DNA of 35,568 bases from a virus: positions 1-35,568 of the IMG/VR virus record IMGVR_UViG_3300026089_000018; one strand, 5' to 3'. Below are positions 7,718 to 15,417 of this stretch, piece after piece; within the stretch, counting starts at the first letter, position 1, and every line of letters begins with the position of its first letter. Both the position numbers and the translations under genes were made by a program. The notes beneath the pieces were generated by a model. That model was not told the DNA's origin and did not search any database. It worked only from the letters and a program-made list of their open reading frames with translations.

Positions 7718-7821
7718 GCCTCCTCCTCACCACTCGTCACGGTCGAGGCATGACGCCTGACCAGCTTTTAGTGGTGCTTCGGCAGAAAACCGATAAATCG
7801 AAGTCTCAACGCCCGTTCGCG
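7718..7821. other. Leader region of the scaffold-capsid operon
   Basis: This 104-nt gap carries a CCGAAG block on the minus strand (7777-7782) about 60 nt upstream of the scaffold ATG, a 10-mer AACGCCCGTT (7808-7817), and the scaffold ribosome-binding site. The CCGAAG here has CA rather than two A/T bases after it, so it is a weaker match, but it could give a leadered transcript. Confidence 0.4.
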
Positions 7822-8067
7822 TCAGGGAGGATCTGTCCTCCACCTCGGGGCGTCAACCCATGTGCCGCAGATGATCCAGCCACGCTTCCCGCAACCGCAG
7901 CACATCACCGAAGGATCTATCGTCAAAGGGTCCTCACGCACCAAAATGAAGTCCCGGTCACCCAACTCAAGTTCCGTCGTATGACGGCTGCCGACACGGT
8001 GGCAGTAGTGGGTCCAGGTCACATATCTGCGGCCGTCTTCTACGACAAGAGCTGCCTCAGGTTGCAT
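7822..8067 (-). CDS. Small Cys-rich hypothetical protein
   Basis: An 81-residue protein starting MQPEAALVVEDGRRYVTW. It has a CCGCGKRGWIICG cluster near residues 55-67 that could bind zinc. It begins 4 nt after the protease stop with only a weak GAAG ribosome-binding site, so it is probably translationally coupled. No family is recognised. Confidence 0.5.
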   Translation of the reverse strand: MQPEAALVVEDGRRYVTWTHYCHRVGSRHTTELELGDRDFILVREDPLTIDPSVMCCGCGKRGWIICGTWVDAPRWRTDPP

Positions 8068-8071
8068 CGCT

Positions 8072-9079
8072 TCACTTCTTCACGTTCCAGTCATCGGGCA
8101 ACATCCCGAGAGCGTTCAGTTCACGGGCACGGCGGATGATCCATGCCTTGATCGCCGCCTTGTCGTCAGGGTTCCCCCTGCCGTACGCCTGGATCGCGTT
8201 CTTCAGATCAGCAGTGTTCCCGATCGGGTACCGGTCCCCCGCCATCGACGGCTTCCGCTTCCTGGCCTCCGTCGACATGGCCGTGTCACGGTTGGCCCAC
8301 GTCAGGATCTGCTGGACCATCTGCTCAGCCTCAGGCTTCGTCAGATCCGCTGTCAGCTCATGCTCCTCGATGACCTGCGCGGCAGCACGGACGACCTCCA
8401 CCTCAGCGTTCTGCCAGCCCGGCTGAACCGGAGGCACGATCAGGGCACCGCCGAGGAAGATGGGGTCGACGAACCGTCGTATCGACGAACGTTCACGCAG
8501 ATGCGAGCAGGCTTCCTGCCGGTTGTAGACGGCGTACTCGAATGACTCCCCGCAGCCGTCGACGCACATGACCTTCTGGGAGACGCACTCCATCGAGAAC
8601 CACAGGCTGTTGTCGGCGGCGGCCTTCTCCACGATGTCGACCTCACGTGGGAACAGGAACCGCCACATGGCCGCGTTGGAGACGATGTGGTTGCCGATAC
8701 CGGCAGCGGCGGCTTCCTTCCCTGCAACCAGGTGCCCGTCGAGGAGTGACCCGACGATCTTCTGATCGTCGTGGAGCCAGTTCAGGGGCCCTCCGGCGAC
8801 GGTGGCCTCACCCATCTGCAGGTCGTCGGTGGTCCACATCGCGCCGTTGCGGTTCGGGTTGTCGGCCTCCACGAACCGGCCCCTCAGGTAGGTGAACCCC
8901 TCGTTCTTCGAGGCGATCTCCCTGATCGGGCCCGAGATGACGGTGCGGCCGGACTTGGCCCCATCGACCACGAACGCCCGTTCAAGGACCGTCTCCGTTG
9001 TTTCCGGATCCGTCAGGTCCGGAACAACAGTCAACGCTGGCCGTCCGTACCGTTCCCGGAGTTCCTCACGCGTCACCAT
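8072..9079 (-). CDS. Head maturation protease
   Basis: A 335-residue protein. The N-terminal 230 residues include GFTYLRGRFVEADNPNRNG, then GGPLNWLHDDQKIVGSLLDG, whose His and following strand resemble prohead protease active-site surroundings. A Cys-rich insertion (CVSQKVMCVDGCGESF) follows. The C-terminal 60 residues (DRYPIGNTADLKNAIQAYGR then DKAAIKAWIIRRARELNALG) form a small helical module often fused to phage proteases and scaffolds. It lies between portal and scaffold and overlaps the portal stop by a TGATG junction. It should cleave scaffold and capsid during maturation. The precise catalytic residues cannot be fixed by eye. Confidence 0.7.
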   Translation of the reverse strand: MVTREELRERYGRPALTVVPDLTDPETTETVLERAFVVDGAKSGRTVISGPIREIASKNEGFTYLRGRFVEADNPNRNGAMWTTDDLQMGEATVAGGPLNWLHDDQKIVGSLLDGHLVAGKEAAAAGIGNHIVSNAAMWRFLFPREVDIVEKAAADNSLWFSMECVSQKVMCVDGCGESFEYAVYNRQEACSHLRERSSIRRFVDPIFLGGALIVPPVQPGWQNAEVEVVRAAAQVIEEHELTADLTKPEAEQMVQQILTWANRDTAMSTEARKRKPSMAGDRYPIGNTADLKNAIQAYGRGNPDDKAAIKAWIIRRARELNALGMLPDDWNVKK

Positions 9080-10797
9080 CAGGTTTTCCTCCCAGTCCGG
9101 GGATTTCCTCTAGGGGTCTTCGGCTTCGTCTGAGCCTGCGGCGACTGCTTCGTACGGCCGCCGCCAGCCGGGCGTCCACCTGCCGCACCCGACGTCTGAG
9201 GTGCGATCGGCTGCCCGTCAGGCCCCGCAGCAGAGAACGGCACATGCGTCTGGAAGATGTCGTCGAGACCCGAGTCCTCCTCGAACTCCCGACGCTGAGC
9301 CTCCGTGGCCTGGTCGAACCCGAAGTACTCCAGGACCGTCTCACGGGACAGTTCCTTCTGGGTCCGCAGGGCCATGATCTGCTGAACGACCGTTGAGTCC
9401 GCGTCGAGCTGCACGTTGCGAGGCGTGAACGTCAGGTTCGGTTCCGACTCGAACTTCCCCTCGTTCGCCGGGTGGTCGACCACAGCGCGGGCGATCTGGA
9501 TTTCCATGGCCCGCTTCATCATGTGGCGGCGGTTCTCCAGAAGCCTGGCGACGCCACGGGCGACCGTCAGAGTCGACTCGTTCCGCTGACCTGAGGTGGA
9601 GATCGTCAACGCGCCCATCACCCGGGACAGGATCCGACGGTCCAGGGTGTCGTACTTCTCGGAGTCGAGGACGTACGTCTGGTCTGGGGTGATGATCTCG
9701 ATGTTCAGCCGGTGGTCTCCGACGATCACAGGCAGCTTAGCGACGACCTTGAAGTTCTCCTGCAGGTTGTCCAGTTCCTCCTGGTCGGCAGGGTCGTCCT
9801 TGTCGCCCTTCTTGACCAGCAGAATGTAGTTGGCGGCTCCGACGAGGTTGACCCGGTCGGCCTCCAGAAGTTGCTGCTTCAGGTCCAGAAGCGGGAAGAC
9901 GGACCTGAGACGGTTCGCTGGGAACCGCTCGTAGGACATCTTGGTGCGGGTGTACCGGAACACGTTCCTGGAACTCAGGAAGATCAGCCGCTTTGGGTCG
10001 ATGTTCCACGACGCCAGGACCGCTTCCTCGTCCTTGGACAGGCCGGTGACCTTCCCGTCGAAGAACTCGCTCATCAGGTCGTCCATGTACTTGCCGTCGA
10101 GAGCAGCCGAGTAGGACGCGTACTCCGCGTCGGTGGCGTGCCAGGCGAGGCGATCCTGACCGAACGGGCCGGGCTGCAGCGGCACCACCTTCATCGGGTC
10201 GAGGAACGTCAGGGCGACCGGGCAGACGATGCTGTACTTCTTCCGCCGTCTCGGGCCCTGCTTCATCTTGGGCTTCTGCCCGGCAGGATTCGTGGGGTCA
10301 GCTACCGGGTCGGCTTCCTTGTCCTCAACGCGTGTTCGGCCCCGGACGGTGTACTCCTTGCGGCCCCACCAGACTCCGACGACGACCTGGGAGTACTTGA
10401 AGTCCTCCCGGTGCCACTGACGGGCGAACGTGTCCATGTCGAGGTCGCGGTTGATCTGGTTGAACACGTCGGCGGTGTCGGGGTCCTCGTCCTCCCATTT
10501 GATGCCCTGGAACATCAGGCCCTCGGTGACGTCGCAGACGCCTCCGACGACGTCGTCGTTCTCGACGGCCTTCCGGGAGACCCGCATCATCTTGTACGGG
10601 TTGTCGGGGGCGATGTACGCCTGACGGTCGAACAGGCTGGACCGCATCCGGCCCTGGGTGGTGGACACCCAGTTCGCGATCTCGCGGGCGACGTGGTTGA
10701 CGGAGGTCTCCAGGATGCCGGACTCGATGCCGGTGGCGTTGACCCATCCGACCTCGGGCTGCTCCGTGGTGCGAACGTTCGTTGACGTGACGGTCAT
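9079..10797 (-). CDS. Portal protein
   Basis: A 572-residue protein. The N-terminal section has APDNPYKMMRVSRKAVENDD, then a long alpha/beta core with VNQINRDLDMDTFARQWHRE-like helices, a stem/crown region around VNLVGAANYILLVKKGDK, and a Pro/Gly/Thr-rich basic tail (GGRPAGGGRTKQSPQAQTKP). Size, gene order (large terminase, small protein, portal, protease) and composition fit the dodecameric DNA-entry ring. The ribosome-binding site is GGAG. The disordered basic C-terminus is typical and probably faces scaffold or DNA. Confidence 0.8.
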   Translation of the reverse strand: MTVTSTNVRTTEQPEVGWVNATGIESGILETSVNHVAREIANWVSTTQGRMRSSLFDRQAYIAPDNPYKMMRVSRKAVENDDVVGGVCDVTEGLMFQGIKWEDEDPDTADVFNQINRDLDMDTFARQWHREDFKYSQVVVGVWWGRKEYTVRGRTRVEDKEADPVADPTNPAGQKPKMKQGPRRRKKYSIVCPVALTFLDPMKVVPLQPGPFGQDRLAWHATDAEYASYSAALDGKYMDDLMSEFFDGKVTGLSKDEEAVLASWNIDPKRLIFLSSRNVFRYTRTKMSYERFPANRLRSVFPLLDLKQQLLEADRVNLVGAANYILLVKKGDKDDPADQEELDNLQENFKVVAKLPVIVGDHRLNIEIITPDQTYVLDSEKYDTLDRRILSRVMGALTISTSGQRNESTLTVARGVARLLENRRHMMKRAMEIQIARAVVDHPANEGKFESEPNLTFTPRNVQLDADSTVVQQIMALRTQKELSRETVLEYFGFDQATEAQRREFEEDSGLDDIFQTHVPFSAAGPDGQPIAPQTSGAAGGRPAGGGRTKQSPQAQTKPKTPRGNPRTGRKT

Positions 10798-10807
10798 TTC
10801 GCAGCTC

Positions 10808-11197
10808 CTACTTCAACAGTTCGAGGTCTTGGCGCATCACTTCGACGAGGCGGGATGCGATACGGAATTGGCGGTCGCACTCCGTCAGGAGCCTTTCGAC
10901 CTGTTGTGTGCGGATGCGGGTGTACTGCCTGTCCTGTGACTCGACGCGGTGGAGCAGCACAGCCAACTCGGTCAGGCGAGCCGAGAACGCCGCGATCTCC
11001 CTCATCGCCTGGTCAGGCTGCTTCCCGTAGAACGCACGGATCGCCACCGCGACCACATCCAGTTCCGCTTCGATCTCAGCCCTGGTGCCGAGGTAGTTCG
11101 GCTTCGACAGCATCGACACCGGATCCATCACGAACACGGTGTGGTGGCCGGTCGCGGCAGGCGCATGGAAGTCTTCAGTCATCTCCGTCTGCGGCAT
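10808..11197 (-). CDS. Helical protein between terminase and portal
   Basis: A 129-residue protein starting MPQTEMTEDFHAPAATGHH. From about residue 38 onward it is one extended helical, coiled-coil-like region (RAEIEAELDVVAVAIRAFYG ... RTQQVERLLTECDRQFRIAS). The start at 11197 is placed 8 nt after a CCGAAG block; upstream in-frame starts would run back into the terminase gene. No family is recognised. Its position suggests a role in packaging or portal assembly. Confidence 0.6.
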   Translation of the reverse strand: MPQTEMTEDFHAPAATGHHTVFVMDPVSMLSKPNYLGTRAEIEAELDVVAVAIRAFYGKQPDQAMREIAAFSARLTELAVLLHRVESQDRQYTRIRTQQVERLLTECDRQFRIASRLVEVMRQDLELLK

Positions 11198-11211
11198 ACC
11201 TGGTACTTCGG
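11195..11211 (-). promoter_or_regulatory. CCGAAG start-associated element (copy at 11197)
   Basis: The minus strand reads CCGAAGTACCAGGTATG. It lies about 27 nt after the terminase stop and has no ribosome-binding site. A tandem 10-bp repeat lies immediately upstream. Confidence 0.55.
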
Positions 11212-11215
11212 CATT

Positions 11216-11235
11216 CGATCGGGTTCGATCGGGTT
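11216..11235. repeat. Tandem 10-bp direct repeat
   Basis: CGATCGGGTT occurs twice head to tail (11216-11225 and 11226-11235), each unit holding the palindrome CGATCG. It lies 5 to 24 bp upstream of the CCGAAG hexamer of the 11197 gene, where a -35 element or activator site would be. Confidence 0.6.
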
Positions 11236-11238
11236 CGT

Positions 11239-12909
11239 TCAGACCCCGAACCGGTCCAGCCTGGGGGCGGACTTCCGGATCATGTTCAGCGCCGCCTCGA
11301 TGTTCTGCAGGTTCCGGCCAGCGATCATCATGCGCGCAGCATCGAGCGTGTGGTAACTGCCGTTCCCGTACTTGCGGGACTTGTGTCCGGCCGCCGACCC
11401 CTCGTCGCGGACGTACTGGATCTCCTCGCCCTGCCACTCCGTCAGCAGTTCACGGTCGTAGGGGAGTTCCATACGGCCGGTGTCGACCATCTTCCGCAGT
11501 TCGTCGGAGGCGAAGTCGATGATGTTCTTCTCGATGACCGCATCCTCAGGCTTCTCCTTGCCCTTCAGGGCACGGTCGTCGAACTCGACGGCCACCTTGT
11601 TGGAGAACCCGTAGCCACGGATGCGTTGGGCGATGTGCTGCGGGGTGCGGCGCAAGTGAACGGACGTTCCCACCGCCAACGGGTCCAGCTCCTGCCACAG
11701 CGGCAGGCCGTTGCCGGTCTTGTCGAGGGCGAAGCATCGGAGACGTTCCCCGTAGAACGCGAAGACGTGCTTGACGGCCTCCGCCTGGTCCGCTGCACCA
11801 ATCCTCATCAGGTGGATGCGGGCCAACAGTCGGAGCACAGACTCGGCCTTCGCCTTCGGGTCAGCCAGTTCGCCGTAGACGAGGATCTCCGACGGGTCAC
11901 GGGTGTACCCAACGTCCATGCCAGCCCAGAACGACGTGTACTGCTTGTCGAGGTGGGTGCCCGGCAGGGTGACCAGCGACTCGATGTTCAGGCCCTGCCC
12001 CAGCAGGTCGTCGTTGATCTTGATTTTGGAGTACACGTCGTCGTTGTACTCGGTCGCCCACGGAGACTCGTTCATCCTGACGCACGCCATCAGCCGGTGC
12101 AGAACGAACAGAGGGTTCGCTGCGTCGCCGTGGTCGCCGTAGATGTTGCGTCGGTAGTCGACGTTGTCCGCTGACCCGCCGTAAATGGCGATCTTGTTGC
12201 GGCGCTCCATGTCTGACCACGTGGGGCGATGCATCGCCATGAACCTGTGCACCGTGAACGGAATGTCCGGGTCCTCCCCGACGGTGTACTCGTAGTACTT
12301 GTCGCGGATACCGTTCGACACCCCATGGCAACGCCACTGAGCGCCCGTTGACGCCGCCTTCATGGTCTCCACCAGCTCGATCCAGCCGTTCCTGGGGAAG
12401 TCCTGCATCTCGTCGGCCTCGATGACCAGCGGGTGCATCCCCTTCACGCCCTTCCCGTCACGCTGAGGGAGACGGGAGATGATCCTGGAGTTGTTCGCGA
12501 AGTGGACCTGGAACTGCGGCTGGTGGTTGATTCCGTTCCCTCGCTGCCGGGGCAGCATCTCCCTGGACAGCCGGTGGGAGAGGATCAGGTGCTCCACCTT
12601 GTCGGTGACGGGCCGGAGGTGGTTCAGCTCTGGTGCGGTAATGAGCATCTCGGAGCCTGGGAAGTTGAACGGGAACGCGTACGCCCTCATCTGGATGCCG
12701 ATGGACTTCCCCAACGACCGTCCGGCGTGGTCGATCTGGTAGGTGTCCTCGCACCGGTACCAGGCCCACTGGAAGTCCCACAGCCGGAAACAGTCGTCCT
12801 CGTTCTCCTCGTCGATCCACGAGAACTCGGCCAGTTCGATCCCTGACGGGTCATCCAAGATCGCCGCCAAATACATATCTTCTATATCAAGCTGTGCTAT
12901 AGCGGACAT
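11239..12909 (-). CDS. Terminase large subunit
   Basis: A 556-residue DNA-packaging motor. The ATPase domain has the Walker A-like GRSLGKS (63-69) and Walker B LVIEADE (161-167). The nuclease domain has acidic residues in AGMDVGYTRDP, in LDKTGNG, and in HTLDAARM near the C-terminus. The start at 12909 (MSAIAQLDIEDM) overlaps the HNH gene stop as TGATG, with GGAAGGTGAT upstream inside the HNH gene as ribosome-binding site. Its first 12 residues recur at the N-terminus of the HNH protein, and its first codons (ATA, CTT, GAT, ATA, TTG) are unusually AT-rich for this genome, so the 5' end looks rebuilt. Confidence 0.93.
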   Translation of the reverse strand: MSAIAQLDIEDMYLAAILDDPSGIELAEFSWIDEENEDDCFRLWDFQWAWYRCEDTYQIDHAGRSLGKSIGIQMRAYAFPFNFPGSEMLITAPELNHLRPVTDKVEHLILSHRLSREMLPRQRGNGINHQPQFQVHFANNSRIISRLPQRDGKGVKGMHPLVIEADEMQDFPRNGWIELVETMKAASTGAQWRCHGVSNGIRDKYYEYTVGEDPDIPFTVHRFMAMHRPTWSDMERRNKIAIYGGSADNVDYRRNIYGDHGDAANPLFVLHRLMACVRMNESPWATEYNDDVYSKIKINDDLLGQGLNIESLVTLPGTHLDKQYTSFWAGMDVGYTRDPSEILVYGELADPKAKAESVLRLLARIHLMRIGAADQAEAVKHVFAFYGERLRCFALDKTGNGLPLWQELDPLAVGTSVHLRRTPQHIAQRIRGYGFSNKVAVEFDDRALKGKEKPEDAVIEKNIIDFASDELRKMVDTGRMELPYDRELLTEWQGEEIQYVRDEGSAAGHKSRKYGNGSYHTLDAARMMIAGRNLQNIEAALNMIRKSAPRLDRFGV

Positions 12910-13343
12910 CAGGCCATCACCTTCCTTCGCGTGTGACCCGTCGTACGACGCGCCCGACGGGTGTTCTCGGCCCGAGTGACCACTTCCATGTGGGCGACAT
13001 TGACACAGGCCCGGTTGAAACAGAGATGGTCGATGGTCAGGCCAGCAGGAATTGGCCCATTCACGGCTTCCCAGGCACGCCGATGGGCGTACCCAACGTT
13101 CCCCTTGCCATCGGCCTGCCTGCCGTAGCCATTTTTGGCGATTGAGCCCTGCCAAACCAAACAGCCGTTCGCATCCGGCACGGGCGATGGCACCGGCTTG
13201 AACCGAACCTTCCCTGCTCGATACTGCCGCTGCCACTCGCTCTTACACCGACGACACCAGGTGTTTCTCCTACCGACCCCGCGAGGCTCACAGCCACAGC
13301 GCGAACACATGTCTTCTTCGTCGAGTTGGGCGATAGCACTCAT
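12909..13343 (-). CDS. HNH homing endonuclease with terminase-derived N-terminus
   Basis: A 144-residue protein. Residues 13-33 hold a Cys4-type zinc site (CSRC ... WCRRC). The HNH core covers about 55-125, with GYAHRRAWE (His87), TIDHLCFNRACVNVAHME (Asp105, His106, Cys108, Cys113, Asn115, His118) and a basic tail RRARRTTGHTRRK. It should nick or cut DNA and promote its own spread. Residues 1-12, MSAIAQLDEEDM, match the large terminase start in 11 of 12 positions, but the codons differ. Its stop overlaps the terminase ATG, and its 3' end supplies the terminase ribosome-binding site. This strongly suggests insertion into the 5' end of the terminase gene. Confidence 0.88.
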   Translation of the reverse strand: MSAIAQLDEEDMCSRCGCEPRGVGRRNTWCRRCKSEWQRQYRAGKVRFKPVPSPVPDANGCLVWQGSIAKNGYGRQADGKGNVGYAHRRAWEAVNGPIPAGLTIDHLCFNRACVNVAHMEVVTRAENTRRARRTTGHTRRKVMA

Positions 13344-13354
13344 AAACGAAGTAT

Positions 13355-13394
13355 GACCCCGGGAGTCGGCTCGTGCAGACCGACCCTCGGGGTC
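13355..13394. terminator. Long hairpin upstream of HNH gene
   Basis: A 15-bp stem with one mismatch and one G-U pair joins 13355-13369 with 13380-13394 over a 10-nt loop. On the minus strand it follows the 13432-13725 gene and precedes the HNH start by 12 nt. It may end the upstream operon or insulate the packaging genes; TTCGTTT after it is only weakly T-rich. Confidence 0.55.
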
Positions 13395-13431
13395 ACGGGG
13401 AATCCCTGCATTCCCGCGAACAGCGTAGACG

Positions 13432-13725
13432 CTATTCGCCGACCTGTCCCTCGATGAGCCTCAACAGCTTCGTCGTACGCTCCGTCTCAGCCTCAGCGCG
13501 GGCCACCTTGTCCTCACACACCATGAGCTGATGCCTCAGGTCGGCGATGATCTCGTCCCTAGCAGCGATGGCGTCCTCGCGTGCGATGAGAGCCTCCTCA
13601 TGAGTGTCGGACTCACGTTCCTCGTCGTCGCGGCGGGCAGTGAGCAAAGCGACCGTGATGACACCACCGGTGGTAACGACCGTTGACACCACGCCGACTA
13701 TCGCCACCTGCACCGACGGGTCCAT
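13432..13725 (-). CDS. Single-TM coiled-coil membrane protein
   Basis: A 97-residue protein starting MDPSVQVAIVGVVSTVV, with one hydrophobic segment (about 6-28) and then a long charged coiled coil (RRDDEERESDTHEEALIARE to the end). Its ATG overlaps the stop of the 4-TM gene before it (TGATG at 13725), so the two membrane proteins are probably made together. The one-TM plus coil design is seen in some phage holin accessory or Rz-like proteins; this is only a possibility. Confidence 0.6.
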   Translation of the reverse strand: MDPSVQVAIVGVVSTVVTTGGVITVALLTARRDDEERESDTHEEALIAREDAIAARDEIIADLRHQLMVCEDKVARAEAETERTTKLLRLIEGQVGE

Positions 13726-14108
13726 CAGACAACCGCCTGAGGGGCTTTCTTCTGCCTACGTGCCATCAGCTCCTGGAAGACCAGACGCCGCAGAACGTAG
13801 GCGTCGATCAGCGCGTACCCGCCGTAGGCGACCATCGCCGTAGAACCAGCGTTGTCGAACTTCACCACGGCGACACCGAACAGGGCGGCGGCGCACAGCA
13901 TCCACGCCATCGCGATCCACGTCGCACCGATCAGGAGCCACCTCTGGTTACCGAGCAGCATCATCAGACCTGCGAGCAACGTCCACACCCCCCACGGCCA
14001 CACCTGGCCGTCGAACCACTGCAGCAGCGGTTCGTATGTAGGCGGTGGGAACCGGTCGTCCCCACCAGCAACGATCGCCACACCGAGACAAACATGCACA
14101 AGCCCCAT
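13725..14108 (-). CDS. Four-TM membrane protein (holin-like)
   Basis: A 127-residue protein starting MGLVHVCLGVAIVAGGDD. It has hydrophobic segments at about 3-15, 38-52, 57-80 and 90-108, and a basic C-terminus RRQKKAPQAVV. The ATG at 14108 has no good ribosome-binding site, and a CCGAAG block lies 17 nt upstream. Together with the next gene it could form a lysis or superinfection-exclusion pair. An alternative GTG at about 14144 would add 12 residues. Confidence 0.5.
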   Translation of the reverse strand: MGLVHVCLGVAIVAGGDDRFPPPTYEPLLQWFDGQVWPWGVWTLLAGLMMLLGNQRWLLIGATWIAMAWMLCAAALFGVAVVKFDNAGSTAMVAYGGYALIDAYVLRRLVFQELMARRQKKAPQAVV

Positions 14109-14125
14109 GAGACGTCGTGTAGTTA

Positions 14126-14131
14126 CTTCGG
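14126..14131 (-). promoter_or_regulatory. CCGAAG block upstream of membrane gene pair
   Basis: The minus strand reads CCGAAGTAACTACACG. Unlike other copies, the base 8 nt downstream is not the first base of a start codon, and the ATG is 17 nt away. If the block is a -10 element, the transcript would have a leader of about 9 nt. Confidence 0.4.
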
Positions 14132-14200
14132 GGCTATCCACGCGCGAGCCTGACTTCCTGCTCCTGGTCCAGAAAATGATACGTCCCACCAGACTTCGAC

Positions 14201-14728
14201 CTACCTACCTGTCTCATGCGACGAGAATCGCTTCCATACCCCTATCGACAAGTGTGGCTGAGCCGCGAACGCATCATCGAGCAACGCCAAAATCCATAGA
14301 CGCCTCCACTCCACGAAGTACGACGGGTGAACCCGCAGAACCCGGGCAATCGCCTCGATCTGGTACATAGACCCTGCCGGGTCCCTGAGAGTCACCACAT
14401 CCCGCTCACCCCGGATAATCCTGGTGATCTGGGAGTGATGAAGTTTGAGCTGCTGCGCCAGCCACCGGACCGAACGTCCGTTGAGAAGCTCGTGTACTGC
14501 TGTCCCGAACGGCTCGTTGGTGTACTGGGCTGTCACCAACTGCTGCAGTTCCTCAACCGTCGGAACCCGGGACGGGTCCTCACCCTTCAGCACACACGCC
14601 GCATTGTGGAGGTCACCCAGGAGCCGGTACATCACATCCGGCCGTTCGGTGAGGAACCGTTGCCAGAACTCGTGGTCCGTGGTCTTGGGCATCATCTCGT
14701 GTTCGCGTGCCACGATCTCCCAGGACAT
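14201..14728 (-). CDS. HTH (XRE-like) DNA-binding protein
   Basis: A 175-residue protein starting MSWEIVAREHEMMPK. A helix-turn-helix lies at about 84-110 (RSVRWLAQQLKLHHSQITRI, then IRGERD), followed by MYQIEAIARVLRVHPSYFVEW, the usual last helix of Cro/CI-type domains. The N-terminal 75 residues are helical and may mediate dimerisation. GAGGAAG supports the start, 1 nt after the preceding gene. It may regulate phage transcription, or assist DNA recognition in packaging given its place beside the terminase genes. Confidence 0.75.
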   Translation of the reverse strand: MSWEIVAREHEMMPKTTDHEFWQRFLTERPDVMYRLLGDLHNAACVLKGEDPSRVPTVEELQQLVTAQYTNEPFGTAVHELLNGRSVRWLAQQLKLHHSQITRIIRGERDVVTLRDPAGSMYQIEAIARVLRVHPSYFVEWRRLWILALLDDAFAAQPHLSIGVWKRFSSHETGR

Positions 14729-14729
14729 A

Positions 14730-15392
14730 TCAGAGCTTCCTCAGGAAGAACTTCTGCTCATGCTCCCGGAAGTAGGCGTCGACCTCATCGAACTGCGGTT
14801 TCATGACCTCTAACACCCAGTCGATGACGTCTTCCGCCGACTCGAACCCCAGCTTCTTACGTTCTGACTCGTTCGCCCGCTTATACGCCCCGGCGACGTT
14901 GAACAGTTCCTTCGTCAACTCGATCGCCCGACCGAGCTGCTTCTCCCTCATCACCCCGAACGCCTTAGCGGCCGTCTTCAGGTTCGCCAGATACCCCTGG
15001 ACCGACTCGTGGGAGTTGTTGTCACGCTGCGCCTTCGTCAACCCCAGGTCGTTCTGCAACTGGGAGATCATCGGCGCGGACTCCTTCAGCGCCTTCTGCA
15101 GAGCAGACTCCTGCTGAGCGGTCAAGAAGTCCAGGTTGTAGTCCACACCGGCAGCCAACTGCCACTGCCACCTGAACATCTGCACCTCCATCAGAAGGAG
15201 ACGCTCAAGGCCCCGCAGATCCGACGCTGCGGTGAACACGTTCTCAGCCAGATACCTGTCCCTGGCCTCGTTGTAGTACTTCTGTTCCTTCTCCGACTGA
15301 ACTTCCAGTTCATGACCAGTGACCGTAGTAACCGGCCACTGCTGCCTGATGACGGTGTTCACGGTAGGTGTGGACACTGATGGCGCACTCAA
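14730..15392 (-). CDS. Putative terminase small subunit
   Basis: A 220-residue, mainly helical protein. Recognisable features are KYYNEARDRYLAENVFTAAS, DLRGLERLLLMEVQMFRWQW, and a C-terminal helical part ending QKFFLRKL. A dense helical protein of this size two genes before the large terminase is likely the DNA-recognition subunit. The proposed start is TTG at 15392; an internal GTG at 15380 is possible, and neither has a strong ribosome-binding site. Confidence 0.55.
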   Translation of the reverse strand: MSAPSVSTPTVNTVIRQQWPVTTVTGHELEVQSEKEQKYYNEARDRYLAENVFTAASDLRGLERLLLMEVQMFRWQWQLAAGVDYNLDFLTAQQESALQKALKESAPMISQLQNDLGLTKAQRDNNSHESVQGYLANLKTAAKAFGVMREKQLGRAIELTKELFNVAGAYKRANESERKKLGFESAEDVIDWVLEVMKPQFDEVDAYFREHEQKFFLRKL

Positions 15393-15417
15393 TTCTGGGC
15401 TGTGACACCAAGGGTAA

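Noticed and set aside
9712-12174. Long plus-strand frames over the portal and terminase genes
   Set aside because: Both are complements of well-supported minus-strand genes and have shadow-like composition.
11239-13236. A longer terminase frame reaching back to 13236
   Set aside because: The extension lies within the HNH gene in another frame; the start at 12909 has a ribosome-binding site and the MSAIAQLDIEDM start.
12873-13343. The HNH gene as an intein or group I intron in the terminase
   Set aside because: It has its own start and stop, overlaps the terminase ATG, and shows no splicing motifs or intron core; the terminase is complete after it.
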